This document shows positions 27,939 through 36,529 of a stretch of DNA of 64,000 nt, one piece after another. Location of the stretch: positions 992,001-1,056,000 of the forward strand of contig NZ_PIQJ01000001.1 in the NCBI RefSeq assembly GCF_004214835.1. Direction: 5' to 3'. The notes under the pieces are model-generated. The model saw only the letters and a list, made by a program, of their open reading frames with translations, had not been told where the DNA came from and searched no databases. This stretch comes from Pseudidiomarina tainanensis (GTDB lineage: Bacteria > Pseudomonadota > Gammaproteobacteria > Enterobacterales > Alteromonadaceae). A program made the translations under genes and the position numbers. The number at the start of each line of letters is the position of its first letter. Positions within the stretch are counted from its first letter, which is position 1.

Positions 27939-28364
27939 TTACTCCTGATTTGTTACTGCAGAATTCGCTGTGCTCTGATTTGCTTCAATATCAGCAAGCT
28001 CATCACGACAACGGTCTTCTAAGTTGGTGAGTTCCACTAAGAGAACCTTAATATCTTCAAGTTGTTGCTTGAGTGACATTTTCTTGTCATCAATCAACGC
28101 TAATACGGTATGCAACTGGCGCGCGCTGCTATTTTCCATGTCATACAAATCAAACAAATTTTTGGTTTCTGCCAATGAGAATCCAAGCCGTTTACCACGC
28201 AAAATCAGTTTCAGCCGCACCCGGTCTTTATTGGTATAAAGTCGTGTTTGTCCTTGTCGCTGTGGCGACAGTAGCCCTTGGTCCTCGTAAAAGCGGATGC
28301 TACGAGTGGTGATGTCGAATTCGCGGGCGAGTTCGCCGATGCTGTAAATGGTTGTTGCGTTCAT
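27939..28364 (-). CDS. liuR: LiuR, MerR family regulator of branched-chain catabolism
   Basis: 141 residues: MerR helix-turn-helix at the N-terminus ([20 protein letters not shown], then EDQGLLSP), a recognition wing, and a C-terminal dimerisation helix. It lacks the cysteines of metal-sensing MerR proteins. As the first gene of the liu cluster and with a matching palindrome 45 bases upstream, it is very probably the LiuR repressor known in gammaproteobacteria. The inducer is thought to be an acyl-CoA intermediate in the family; nothing in the sequence fixes it here. Confidence 0.92.
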   Translation of the reverse strand: MNATTIYSIGELAREFDITTRSIRFYEDQGLLSPQRQGQTRLYTNKDRVRLKLILRGKRLGFSLAETKNLFDLYDMENSSARQLHTVLALIDDKKMSLKQQLEDIKVLLVELTNLEDRCRDELADIEANQSTANSAVTNQE

Positions 28365-28408
28365 TTTTGCTTGCTTGTCATGGTTGAGGGCGTTAAGCTT
28401 AAAACAAG

Positions 28409-28424
28409 TTGACGTTAACGTAAA
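28409..28424. promoter_or_regulatory. Candidate LiuR operator
   Basis: The 16-bp imperfect palindrome TTGACGTTAACGTAAA resembles the gammaproteobacterial LiuR motif as I recall it. On the minus strand it sits between a TTACCT-like -35 and a TTTTAA-like -10 about 19 bases apart, the elongated spacing usual for MerR-controlled promoters. It lies between liuR and the divergent thiolase and could control both. Confidence 0.75.
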
Positions 28425-28442
28425 GGTAAGAAAGGCCGAAAA

Positions 28443-28531
28443 CGATATTAGCTACTAGATATTAGATATTAGAACTGATGTATCGAGCTTTTGTGTTTCA
28501 TCTAATATCCAATATCTAGTAGCTAATATCG
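28443..28531. repeat. Long hairpin repeat, GATATTA family, copy 2
   Basis: Arms at 28443-28473 and 28501-28531 pair over 31 positions with a single mismatch, around a 27-base loop containing TGATGTATCGAGCTTTTGTG. The second and third heptamers differ from copy 1 at two positions, and the opposite arm carries the matching changes. It lies between the LiuR site and the thiolase start, so it would be in the thiolase 5' untranslated region. Confidence 0.95.
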
Positions 28532-28555
28532 AAGTTGATCTTCATGGGAGTTTTT

Positions 28556-29734
28556 ATGTCTGATGCAGTAGTCATTGTTGCCGCCAAACGCACCCCAATG
28601 GGTGGTTTTCAAGGCAGTTTAACCGACGTGAGCGCGCCTAATTTAGGTGCTATCGCCATTAAAGCCGCGCTTGCCGAGAGTGGTTTGCAAGGTAGCGATG
28701 TGCAAGAAGTGATTATGGGTAATGTGTTGCCAGCCGGATTGGGACAAGCGCCGGCGCGTCAGGCAACATTATATGCCGGGTTACCGCGTAGTGCTGGTGC
28801 GACGACCATCAACAAGGTGTGTGGTTCTGGTTTGAAAGCGGTGATGTTTGCGCATGACTTGATTCACGTGGGTTCTGCAGACGTTGTTGTGGCTGGTGGT
28901 ATGGAGAGTATGTCGAATGCGCCATATTTGCTGAAGAAAGCGCGTGCTGGCTTCCGGATGGGGCACGATGCGATTTATGACCATATGATGCTGGACGGTC
29001 TTGAAGACGCGTACGAAGGCAAAGCGATGGGTTGTTATGCACAGAGCACGGCAGATGAATATGGTCTTGGTCGTGAAGCGATGGATAACTTTGCGTTAGC
29101 TTCGTTGAACCGCGCTCAAACCGCGATTAAAGATGGTTTGTTTAAAGATGAAATTACGCCAGTGACCTACAGCACTCGTAAGGGTGATGTGACCGTTGAA
29201 ATCGATGAGCAACCGGGTAAAGCAATGCCAGAGAAAATTCCTGGTTTGCGCCCAGCGTTTGCGAAAGATGGCACCATTACTGCCGCCAACTCAAGCTCGA
29301 TTTCAGATGGCGCAGCCGCGTTAGTGTTGATGCGCGAAAGCGACGCCAAAGCACGTGGTTTAAAACCTTTGGCGCGGGTGGTTGGTCATGCAACACATTC
29401 ACAAGCTCCAGCTGAATTCACCGTTGCTCCAATTGGTGCCATGAACAAGTTACTCGACAAAGTGCAATGGAACAAAGATGACGTTGATTTGTGGGAAATC
29501 AACGAAGCGTTTGCGATGGTGACGATGCTGGCCATGCAACAGATGGATATCGACCATGACAAAGTTAACGTTCATGGTGGTGCTTGTGCACTTGGTCATC
29601 CAATTGGTGCCAGCGGTGCACGTTTGCTTGTCACCTTGTTGCACGCATTGAAACAACGTGGCAAGAAGCGCGGCGTCACCTCACTGTGCATTGGTGGCGG
29701 CGAAGCGGTTGCTGTTGCTGTTGAAATGATCTAA
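28556..29734 (+). CDS. Acetyl-CoA C-acetyltransferase (thiolase)
   Basis: 392 residues. Splits acetoacetyl-CoA to two acetyl-CoA, or 2-methylacetoacetyl-CoA in isoleucine degradation. Catalytic elements: Cys in INKVCGSGLKAVMFA, His in GGACALGHPIGASGAR, and Cys in SLCIGGGEAVA. The ATG at 28556 has GGGAG 5 bases upstream and gives MSDAVVIVAAKRTPMG; an upstream TTG has no support. It is divergent from liuR and completes the liu/aacS route. Its end overlaps the EamA stop by 4 bases. Confidence 0.95.
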   Translation: MSDAVVIVAAKRTPMGGFQGSLTDVSAPNLGAIAIKAALAESGLQGSDVQEVIMGNVLPAGLGQAPARQATLYAGLPRSAGATTINKVCGSGLKAVMFAHDLIHVGSADVVVAGGMESMSNAPYLLKKARAGFRMGHDAIYDHMMLDGLEDAYEGKAMGCYAQSTADEYGLGREAMDNFALASLNRAQTAIKDGLFKDEITPVTYSTRKGDVTVEIDEQPGKAMPEKIPGLRPAFAKDGTITAANSSSISDGAAALVLMRESDAKARGLKPLARVVGHATHSQAPAEFTVAPIGAMNKLLDKVQWNKDDVDLWEINEAFAMVTMLAMQQMDIDHDKVNVHGGACALGHPIGASGARLLVTLLHALKQRGKKRGVTSLCIGGGEAVAVAVEMI

Positions 29735-30579
29735 GTCGGCTTTCGTGATGCGAGCCATACTGAGCTAATTAAGATCACACCGCCGGCGGCAAGCCGTGGC
29801 CAGTCCACGGCTTGACCCCAAAAGGCATAGTTGATTAGAAGTCCTGCGGGAATCAGCATATTGTTCATGGTGGCGAGCTGTGCGACGTTAACGCGTTTCG
29901 CACCAAGGTTCCAAGCAAGGTAACCAAGCCCAGAGGCTCCAAGACCAAGCCAGAGTAAAATACCCCATTCTAATGGGCTGGTCGGAACTTTCGAGAAGTC
30001 GGCAAAGAGTGCCATCGCAATGCCTGAAGCGGCGGTAGCACCAATAAAAAATAACGCAAACGCATGCACTTGGTTACGGGTATCACCGAGCTCAAGTCGC
30101 TTATAGAACACTTGTCCCGCAGCAAAACAAATATTGGCTGCTTGGATGAGTAAAAAGCCGATCACAAAAGAGTCGCTGAGGGTTTCAAACCGTATTACGG
30201 CGGCTCCAATAACAGCGACGAGAGCTGCCATCCACCAGCGCGCTGGTAAGTGGCGGCGTTGAAAGATAACGTCGTCAATTAGCGTCACGTAAAGCGGGGT
30301 GAAAATGGTAAATAGCAGTACCTCGGGTACCGACAAATAAAGAAAGGCGTGATAGAGAAACAGATACATGACGCCGATTTGAATGGCACCAATGATTGCG
30401 AGTTGCCATTGTTGTTTAAATGCCAGGCGAGCAGGACGCCATAGCGGCAAAAATAGGGCTAAGGCAAGAACCATGCGGATAAATACGGCGATATAACCGT
30501 CGACGTGGCCGGCAAGAAACTCTCCGATGAGCGAAAAGCTTGCAGCCCAAAGTGCGGTTACTGCCCATAAAATCCACAT
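29731..30579 (-). CDS. EamA/DMT family transporter
   Basis: 282 residues with about ten membrane segments forming two EamA repeats (about 1-135 and 140-280), typical of drug/metabolite transporters such as amino-acid exporters. The second half contains WGILLWLGLGASGLGYLAWN, characteristic of the fold. The substrate is unknown; its position between leucine and valine catabolic genes hints at amino acids or their derivatives, which is inference only. It lies 14 bases downstream of the AraC-type regulator on the same strand, so the two probably form an operon. Confidence 0.88.
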   Translation of the reverse strand: MWILWAVTALWAASFSLIGEFLAGHVDGYIAVFIRMVLALALFLPLWRPARLAFKQQWQLAIIGAIQIGVMYLFLYHAFLYLSVPEVLLFTIFTPLYVTLIDDVIFQRRHLPARWWMAALVAVIGAAVIRFETLSDSFVIGFLLIQAANICFAAGQVFYKRLELGDTRNQVHAFALFFIGATAASGIAMALFADFSKVPTSPLEWGILLWLGLGASGLGYLAWNLGAKRVNVAQLATMNNMLIPAGLLINYAFWGQAVDWPRLAAGGVILISSVWLASRKPT

Positions 30580-30593
30580 AGCGTTCTCCTGGT

Positions 30594-31481
30594 TTATTGA
30601 ATGCTCTTGGTCGCAGAGCTTTCGCGATAGTGTTGAGGGGAAATCCCCATCGTTTTTTTGAACAGACGCGAAAAATAATACGGGTCATCAAAGCCAAGTT
30701 GTTGGCTGATTTGGCGAATTGAGTCGGTTGATGCGTCGAGCAACTGACAGGCTATTTTAACTCGAATTTGATTAAAGTAACGCATCGGGCTGGTGCCAGT
30801 GAATTGTTTAAACTTTTTGCTGAAATGAAAGCGCGATAGACCAGCAAAATCAGCAAAATCGTCTAGGCTTAAGTCGCGATGCGAGTTGTCGTACATGAAT
30901 CGCTCTAGGGCGGGTAAGTCAAAGCCTTGCGGCGCTTGCATGGTTGCCGTTAAGCGCGGTAATTCAGCAATAATGCGCTGTAACAAGCTTGCGGCAACGA
31001 CAGCTGCCGCAAATTGATGACGTTGTGTTTGCAGGTTTAGCAAGTCGGTAACCACCGGAATCAACTGACGCCAACGGGCGAGAGTTAACACTGGCTGCTG
31101 TTGTGACAACTCAAGAAATTCGAGACAGGCACTAGCGGCAGAACCTTGAAAATGCGCCCAATAAATACTCCATGGATGATCTGAATGCGCGGCATAAGCG
31201 TGAGCTTCGCCAGCAGGTAATAGCAATAATTGTCCAGCACTCAGTATGCCGCTGACGCTCTCAGTGCGATACCAACCGCTACCACGATGACAGAATATGA
31301 GTAAGTAATCGGTATGTTGTTGGCGTTCAACTTGGTGTCCTTGAGCATCGACATAATGCCCGTATGCAAGCGGATATAAATGTTTTGTCAATGGATGACG
31401 GGACAATTGTCTGGTCAATTGTAGTGGCAAAACTACCCGTGAGCTTCCGGGCGGAAGTGGCCACGATGATGGTTGACTCAT
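30594..31481 (-). CDS. AraC family transcriptional regulator, MmsR-like
   Basis: 295 residues. The N-terminal cupin sensor domain (about 25-120, with LLIFCHRGSGWYRTE and LLPAGEAHAYAAH) is followed by the C-terminal double helix-turn-helix (about 190-290, with LDDFADFAGLSRFHFSKKFK and LGFDDPYYFSRLFKK). GGAG lies 7 bases before the chosen ATG at 31481. It is divergent from mmsA; in Pseudomonas the AraC-type MmsR activates mmsAB, so control of the valine cluster is a reasonable inference. Confidence 0.88.
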   Translation of the reverse strand: MSQPSSWPLPPGSSRVVLPLQLTRQLSRHPLTKHLYPLAYGHYVDAQGHQVERQQHTDYLLIFCHRGSGWYRTESVSGILSAGQLLLLPAGEAHAYAAHSDHPWSIYWAHFQGSAASACLEFLELSQQQPVLTLARWRQLIPVVTDLLNLQTQRHQFAAAVVAASLLQRIIAELPRLTATMQAPQGFDLPALERFMYDNSHRDLSLDDFADFAGLSRFHFSKKFKQFTGTSPMRYFNQIRVKIACQLLDASTDSIRQISQQLGFDDPYYFSRLFKKTMGISPQHYRESSATKSIQ

Positions 31482-31575
31482 GGAAGGCTCCGAGATCGCA
31501 ATTTTGTCCATTATAGGGGCAAAATAGTCGATGTTAAAGGGCCTCGAAAACAACGACAATGGATAAATGCAAAAA

Positions 31576-31664
31576 CGATAACAGCTATTGGATATTGGAT
31601 ATTAGCACTGATGTTTCGGGCATTTGTGTTTTTACTAATATCTAATATCCAATAGCTGATATCG
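31576..31664. repeat. Long hairpin repeat, GATATTA family, copy 3
   Basis: Arms 31576-31605 and 31635-31664 pair over 30 positions with one mismatch and one G-T wobble, around a 29-base loop (ACTGATGTTTCGGGC then TTTGTG) very like the loop of copy 2. A T-to-C change at arm position 6 relative to copy 1 is matched on the other arm. It lies between the divergent AraC regulator and mmsA, about 30 bases before the mmsA start. Confidence 0.95.
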
Positions 31665-31696
31665 CAGTTGAAGAATTCAATAAAGAGGTAATACAG

Positions 31697-33196
31697 ATGA
31701 GCAAGAAAGTTCCTTTATTTATCGACGGCGAATTCGTCCAGTCGAATACCAGCAACTGGATTGACGTGACCAACCCGGCCACGCAGGAAGTGATTGCGCA
31801 AGCACCTTGTGCAACTCAAGACGAGATGAAAAAAGCGGTTGAGAGCGCCAAGAAAGCGTTTTTGACGTGGAAAGAAGTACCAGTTTCTGAGCGTGCACGC
31901 GTGATGATGCGTTACCAAGCATTGCTCAAAGAGCATCACGATGAAATTGCTGAAATTCTTGCGAGTGAAACCGGTAAAACCTTTGATGATGCGAAAGGCG
32001 ATGTTTGGCGTGGTATCGAAGTCGTCGAACATGCGGCGAACATTCCATCGTTGTTGATGGGTGAAACCGTTGAAAACGTTGCGCGTGGTATTGATAGCTA
32101 CAGCTACACCCAACCATTGGGTGTGTGTGCAGGGATTACCCCATTTAACTTCCCAGCCATGATTCCATTGTGGATGTTCCCACTGGCCATTGCTTGCGGT
32201 AACACTTTTATTTTGAAGCCATCAGAGCAAGATCCGTTAACGCCAACCCGTTTGGTTGAATTATTTGAGCAAGCTGGCGCGCCAAAAGGCGTATTGCAAG
32301 TGATTCACGGTGGTAAAGAGCAGGTTGATTTCTTATTAGACGAGCCTGCAGTTCGAGCGATTTCTTTTGTTGGATCCGTGGCCGTTGGTCAGTATATCTA
32401 TCGTCGTGGTACCGAGAACATGAAGCGCGTACAAGCGTTTGCTGGTGCCAAAAACCACTGCGTGATTATGCCTGATGCAAACAAGTCACAGGTTATTAGC
32501 AACTTGGTTGGAGCCTCTGTTGGTGCAGCAGGTCAGCGTTGTATGGCGATTTCTGTCGCAGTATTTGTGGGCGCAGCACGTGAGTGGATTCCTGAAGTTG
32601 CCGCTGAACTTGCAAAAGTGAAGCCGGGCGGCTGGAACGATAAAGACGCGGCGTACGGTCCGTTGATTAGCCCACAAGCGAAACAGCGTGTTGAGAACTT
32701 TATTACACAAGGTCAAAAAGAAGGTGCTGAGTTGTTGGTTGATGGCCGCAACTGCCAAGTTGAAGGCTTCCCGAATGGCAACTGGGTTGGCCCGACCATG
32801 TTTAGCAAAGTAACCACCGATATGGAAATCTACAAAAATGAGATTTTCGGTCCGGTACTTTGTGCCACTGAAGTTGAAACACTCGACGACGCTTTGGCGA
32901 TGGTAAACGCTAACCCATACGGTAACGGAACGTCGATCTTTACGGCGAGTGGTGCGGCTGCGCGTAAATATCAACATAACGTCGAAGTTGGCCAAGTGGG
33001 TATCAACATTCCAATTCCGGTGCCATTACCATTCTTCTCATTCACCGGTTGGAAAGGTTCGTTCTTTGGCGACTTGCATGCTTACGGTAAGCAAGCTGTG
33101 CGTTTCTACAGCGAAACTAAAACCATCACTGCCCGTTGGTTCGAAAGCGATATCGCTGACGCCAATGGTCCGAATATGACGATTCATTTGAAGTAA
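31697..33196 (+). CDS. mmsA: Methylmalonate-semialdehyde dehydrogenase (CoA-acylating)
   Basis: Oxidises methylmalonate semialdehyde to propionyl-CoA with CoA and NAD, the last valine-specific step. 499 residues of the aldehyde dehydrogenase fold, with catalytic Cys282 in [12 protein letters not shown], the NAD-binding FVGSVAVG and the family's [24 protein letters not shown] precedes the ATG. First gene of the valine cluster, divergent from the AraC regulator. Confidence 0.97.
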   Translation: MSKKVPLFIDGEFVQSNTSNWIDVTNPATQEVIAQAPCATQDEMKKAVESAKKAFLTWKEVPVSERARVMMRYQALLKEHHDEIAEILASETGKTFDDAKGDVWRGIEVVEHAANIPSLLMGETVENVARGIDSYSYTQPLGVCAGITPFNFPAMIPLWMFPLAIACGNTFILKPSEQDPLTPTRLVELFEQAGAPKGVLQVIHGGKEQVDFLLDEPAVRAISFVGSVAVGQYIYRRGTENMKRVQAFAGAKNHCVIMPDANKSQVISNLVGASVGAAGQRCMAISVAVFVGAAREWIPEVAAELAKVKPGGWNDKDAAYGPLISPQAKQRVENFITQGQKEGAELLVDGRNCQVEGFPNGNWVGPTMFSKVTTDMEIYKNEIFGPVLCATEVETLDDALAMVNANPYGNGTSIFTASGAAARKYQHNVEVGQVGINIPIPVPLPFFSFTGWKGSFFGDLHAYGKQAVRFYSETKTITARWFESDIADANGPNMTIHLK

Positions 33197-33208
33197 TAGG
33201 ACGTTGTC

Positions 33209-34366
33209 ATGAACTTTAATTTAACTGACGACCAACAAGCTTTTGTCGATACGGCAAAAGCTTTTGCTGAAAAAGAGCTGGCGCCTTTTGCGGCGCAGTG
33301 GGATGAAGAATCACACTTCCCGATTGAGGTGTTCCGTAAAGCTGGCGAAATGGGCTTCATGGGTATGTACACCCCGGAAGACGCCGGCGGTTTTGGTATG
33401 AGCCGTTTGGATGCGGCGTTGATTTTCGAACAGTTATCCATGGGTTGTACGGCAACCACCGCGATGATGACCATTCACAATATGGTCACTTGGATGATTG
33501 GCTCATTTGCCAAACCTGACGTGATTGAACAGTGGGTTCCGGAGTTGGTTACTGGTGAAAAGTTAGGTTCGTATTGCTTAACTGAGCCAGGTGCTGGTTC
33601 TGACGCCGCAAGCTTGCGTACAACCGCCAAAAAAGATGGCGATGAATATGTATTGAACGGCTCAAAAATGTTCATCTCAGGTGCAGGTAGCACCGATGTG
33701 CTAGTGGTTATGGCACGCACCGGTGAAGCGGGTCCAAAAGGCATCTCTGCATTTGTGGTACCAGCTGATGCTGCCGGTATTAGTTACGGTAAAAAAGAGG
33801 CGAAAATGGGTTGGAACGCACAACCGACTCGCCTCGTCACGTTTGAAGATGTGCGCATTCCAGCGGGCAATTTGTTGGGTGAAGAAGGTGAAGGTTTCAA
33901 GTTTGCCATGATGGGCTTAGACGGCGGCCGTATTAACATCGCTGTTTGCTCTGTGGGCACTGCCCAGGCGGCCTTGGATACAGCGCGTAACTATATGCAT
34001 GAACGCACGCAATTCGGCAAGGAGCTAGGTCATTTCCAAGCGTTACAATTTAAATTAGCCGATATGGCCACCGAATTGGTTGCTGCGCGTCAAATGGTGC
34101 GTTTGGCGGCATTTAAAGTGGACAGTAATGATTCTGACAAAACCACATACTGCGCAATGGCGAAGCGATTCGCGACCGATGTTGGCTTCCAAGTTTGTAA
34201 CGAAGCACTGCAAATTCATGGCGGTTATGGCTATATCAAAGAATATCCGTTGGAGCGCCATGTGCGCGACGTGCGGGTGCATCAAATTCTTGAGGGTACT
34301 AACGAGATTATGCGCGTGATTATTGCCCGTCGCTTACTCGCCGATATGGACCGAGCCATCCTTTAA
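33209..34366 (+). CDS. Acyl-CoA dehydrogenase, probably isobutyryl-CoA dehydrogenase
   Basis: 385 residues. Oxidises isobutyryl-CoA to methacrylyl-CoA in valine degradation, passing electrons through ETF to ETF-QO. FAD-binding LTEPGAGSDAASL and HGGYGYIKEYPLERHVRDV are present; the catalytic Glu362 lies in LEGTNEIMR near the C-terminus, as in short-chain and isobutyryl enzymes and unlike LiuA. Substrate is inferred from its place 12 bases after mmsA. Confidence 0.93.
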   Translation: MNFNLTDDQQAFVDTAKAFAEKELAPFAAQWDEESHFPIEVFRKAGEMGFMGMYTPEDAGGFGMSRLDAALIFEQLSMGCTATTAMMTIHNMVTWMIGSFAKPDVIEQWVPELVTGEKLGSYCLTEPGAGSDAASLRTTAKKDGDEYVLNGSKMFISGAGSTDVLVVMARTGEAGPKGISAFVVPADAAGISYGKKEAKMGWNAQPTRLVTFEDVRIPAGNLLGEEGEGFKFAMMGLDGGRINIAVCSVGTAQAALDTARNYMHERTQFGKELGHFQALQFKLADMATELVAARQMVRLAAFKVDSNDSDKTTYCAMAKRFATDVGFQVCNEALQIHGGYGYIKEYPLERHVRDVRVHQILEGTNEIMRVIIARRLLADMDRAIL

Positions 34367-34398
34367 GGGTGGCTTTTCTGTTTTAAAAGGAGGTCATC

Positions 34399-35523
34399 AT
34401 GGATCCAGTGGTCTTATTCGAAGAACTTGATGCCAGCAATGATAAACGTATTGGCATCATCACTCTGAATTCTGAAAAATCATTGAATGCGCTAAGTCTA
34501 CCAATGATTCAACTGCTGCAACCACAATTACAAAAGTGGGCAGAAGACGATGCCATTGCTTGTGTATTTATGCAAGGTGCTGGTGATAAGGCGTTCTGTG
34601 CTGGCGGTGATATCGTGGCTATGTATAAAGCGATGCAAGCCAAACCAGGTGTGCTTGTTGATGAAGTGGCTGACTTTTTTAGCCAAGAATATCGTCTTGA
34701 TTACGCCATACATACTTTCCCCAAACCGATTGTGTTGTGGGGGCATGGCATTGTTATGGGCGGCGGCATGGGCCTGATGAACGGTGCGAGCGATCGTATT
34801 GTGACTGAACGCTCGTTATTAGCGATGCCGGAAGTCACCATTGGTTTATACCCAGATGTTGGTGCAACTCACTTTTTGAATCAAATGCCAGAAGGCTGCG
34901 GTTTGTTTTTAGGGCTAACTGGGGCGCACATGAATGCCACCGACGCGCTCTATTTAAAGCTCGCCGATCATTTTGTGGCGAGTTCAAGCAAAGATGATGT
35001 GTTGCAGGGCTTAAAAGAAGTGAAATGGGGCGATACCGCGGCGCTTAATCACCAAAAAGTTACCGATGTTCTTAACGGTATTGGTTTACGTGACAGCAGT
35101 CAGCGCCCGGCGGGACAGGTTGAAGCGCATCAACAGTTGATTAAAAAGCTTACACAAGGCGCCGATATCGAAACCGTGGTTGCAGCCATTGTGAATGACA
35201 GCACTGACGACAAGTGGTTAGCACGGGCGCGTCAGACGCTTGCCGCAGGCTGTCCGATGACCGCACATATCGTATGGAATCAGTTACAGCACGGCGCTGA
35301 TTTAAGTTTGGTTGATTGTTTCCGTCTGGAATTAACCTTGTCAGTTCAGTGTGCGATGCGTGGTGATTTCGCCGAGGGTATTCGTGCTCTGTTAATTGAC
35401 AAGGATAAACAACCGAAATGGCAGCATGCCTCGGTTGCGGATGTTTCTGCGCAAGAGGTGGATGGTTTCTTTACGTCGCCGTGGGCAGCCGATGAGCACC
35501 CACTTGCAAATTTAGGTAAATAA
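34399..35523 (+). CDS. 3-hydroxyisobutyryl-CoA hydrolase (crotonase family)
   Basis: 374 residues, longer than enoyl-CoA hydratases and matching HIBYL-CoA hydrolases. Oxyanion-hole GDKAFCAGGDIVAMYKA (62-78), WGHGIVMGGGMGLMNGA (114-130) and AMPEVTIGLYPDVGATHFL with catalytic Glu145 and Asp153 are diagnostic. It frees 3-hydroxyisobutyrate from CoA for oxidation by MmsB. AAAGGAGG precedes the ATG. Repeat copy 4 follows 9 bases after the stop. Confidence 0.95.
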   Translation: MDPVVLFEELDASNDKRIGIITLNSEKSLNALSLPMIQLLQPQLQKWAEDDAIACVFMQGAGDKAFCAGGDIVAMYKAMQAKPGVLVDEVADFFSQEYRLDYAIHTFPKPIVLWGHGIVMGGGMGLMNGASDRIVTERSLLAMPEVTIGLYPDVGATHFLNQMPEGCGLFLGLTGAHMNATDALYLKLADHFVASSSKDDVLQGLKEVKWGDTAALNHQKVTDVLNGIGLRDSSQRPAGQVEAHQQLIKKLTQGADIETVVAAIVNDSTDDKWLARARQTLAAGCPMTAHIVWNQLQHGADLSLVDCFRLELTLSVQCAMRGDFAEGIRALLIDKDKQPKWQHASVADVSAQEVDGFFTSPWAADEHPLANLGK

Positions 35524-35532
35524 GAGCAAAAA

Positions 35533-35610
35533 CGCTTTTAGCTATTAGATATTAGATATTAGCCCGTAGCATAGGGGTTTCTAATATCTAATATCCACTA
35601 TCAAATATCG
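35533..35610. repeat. Long hairpin repeat, GATATTA family, copy 4 (decayed)
   Basis: The inner 15 bp of the arms (35548-35562 and 35581-35595) pair perfectly around an 18-base loop, but the outer halves (35534-35547, 35596-35609) have diverged and pair only in part. The terminal C...G pair is kept. It lies between the hydrolase gene and mmsB on the same strand, 15 bases before the mmsB start. Confidence 0.9.
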
Positions 35611-35625
35611 AATTGGATTTTAATT

Positions 35626-36519
35626 ATGGCTAATGTTGGATTTATTGGGCTCGGCAATATGGGCGGACCGATGGCCGCTAATTTGGTCAAAGGCGGTCAT
35701 CAAGTTAAAGTTTTTGATTTAGCTGAAGCAGCGTTGCAAGCAGCGAAAGAAGCGGGTTGCAGTGTCGCCGCATCGGCACATGATGCCGCGAAAAACGTTG
35801 ATTTTGTGATAACAATGTTGCCGGCGGATAAGCACGTTGTGGGTGTTTATTTAGGCGATAACGGTTTGATTCACGATCTGCCAAAAAGCACGCTCGTGAT
35901 TGATTGTAGTACCATAAGTGCAACAACCGCACGTCAGGTAGGACAAGCTCTAGCCGCAGAAGGCATTGCGTTTATCGATGCGCCAGTTTCCGGCGGTGTG
36001 GGTGGCGCTAAGGCCGGTACGCTTACGTTTATTTGTGGCGGCGAGCCAGCAGCGGTTGAGCGCGCACGCGACGTGCTGCAGCACATGGGTAAGAATATTT
36101 TCCGTGCTGGTGATACTGGCGCTGGTCAGGTGGCGAAAATCTGTAACAATATGTTGTTATCGGTGCTGATGGTCGGTACGTCGGAAGCATTGCAATTAGG
36201 TATTGCGCACGGTCTTGATCCCAAAGTGCTGTCGGAGATCATGTCGAAAAGTTCCGGTAGTAACTGGACTTTAGATGTATATAATCCGTGCCCTGGTGTG
36301 ATGGATAATGTGCCTTCTAGCAACGACTACCAAGGTGGCTTTTTGGTTGACCTAATGAGCAAAGATCTTGGTTTGGCGCAACAAGCAGCGTTGGCAAGCG
36401 GTGCGGCGACCCCAATGGGTGGCCTAACGCATAACTTGTATCGTAGCTGGTCACAGTTAGGACACGGTCGCGAAGACTTTTCCAGTATCTTTAATTTCGT
36501 TAAAGCGAATCAAAAATAA
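35626..36519 (+). CDS. mmsB: 3-hydroxyisobutyrate dehydrogenase
   Basis: Oxidises 3-hydroxyisobutyrate to methylmalonate semialdehyde with NAD. 297 residues. The Rossmann start FIGLGNMGGPMAANLVKGGH, the substrate-binding DAPVSGGVGGAKAGTLTF (119-136) and the catalytic Lys171 in GAGQVAKICNNMLL are all present. It feeds MmsA. It lies 106 bases downstream of the hydrolase gene, with a hairpin repeat in the gap, and 10 bases before the SDR gene. Confidence 0.97.
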   Translation: MANVGFIGLGNMGGPMAANLVKGGHQVKVFDLAEAALQAAKEAGCSVAASAHDAAKNVDFVITMLPADKHVVGVYLGDNGLIHDLPKSTLVIDCSTISATTARQVGQALAAEGIAFIDAPVSGGVGGAKAGTLTFICGGEPAAVERARDVLQHMGKNIFRAGDTGAGQVAKICNNMLLSVLMVGTSEALQLGIAHGLDPKVLSEIMSKSSGSNWTLDVYNPCPGVMDNVPSSNDYQGGFLVDLMSKDLGLAQQAALASGAATPMGGLTHNLYRSWSQLGHGREDFSSIFNFVKANQK

Positions 36520-36529
36520 CGGATAAATT

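Noticed and set aside
31715-32113. Long minus-strand open frames inside mmsA
   Set aside because: Antisense shadows of a clearly conserved gene, with no independent start signals.
4751-35610. Reading the GATATTA hairpins as a CRISPR array or integron attC sites
   Set aside because: Copies are kilobases apart with genes between, have no regular spacers, no cas or integrase genes, and lack attC core sites.
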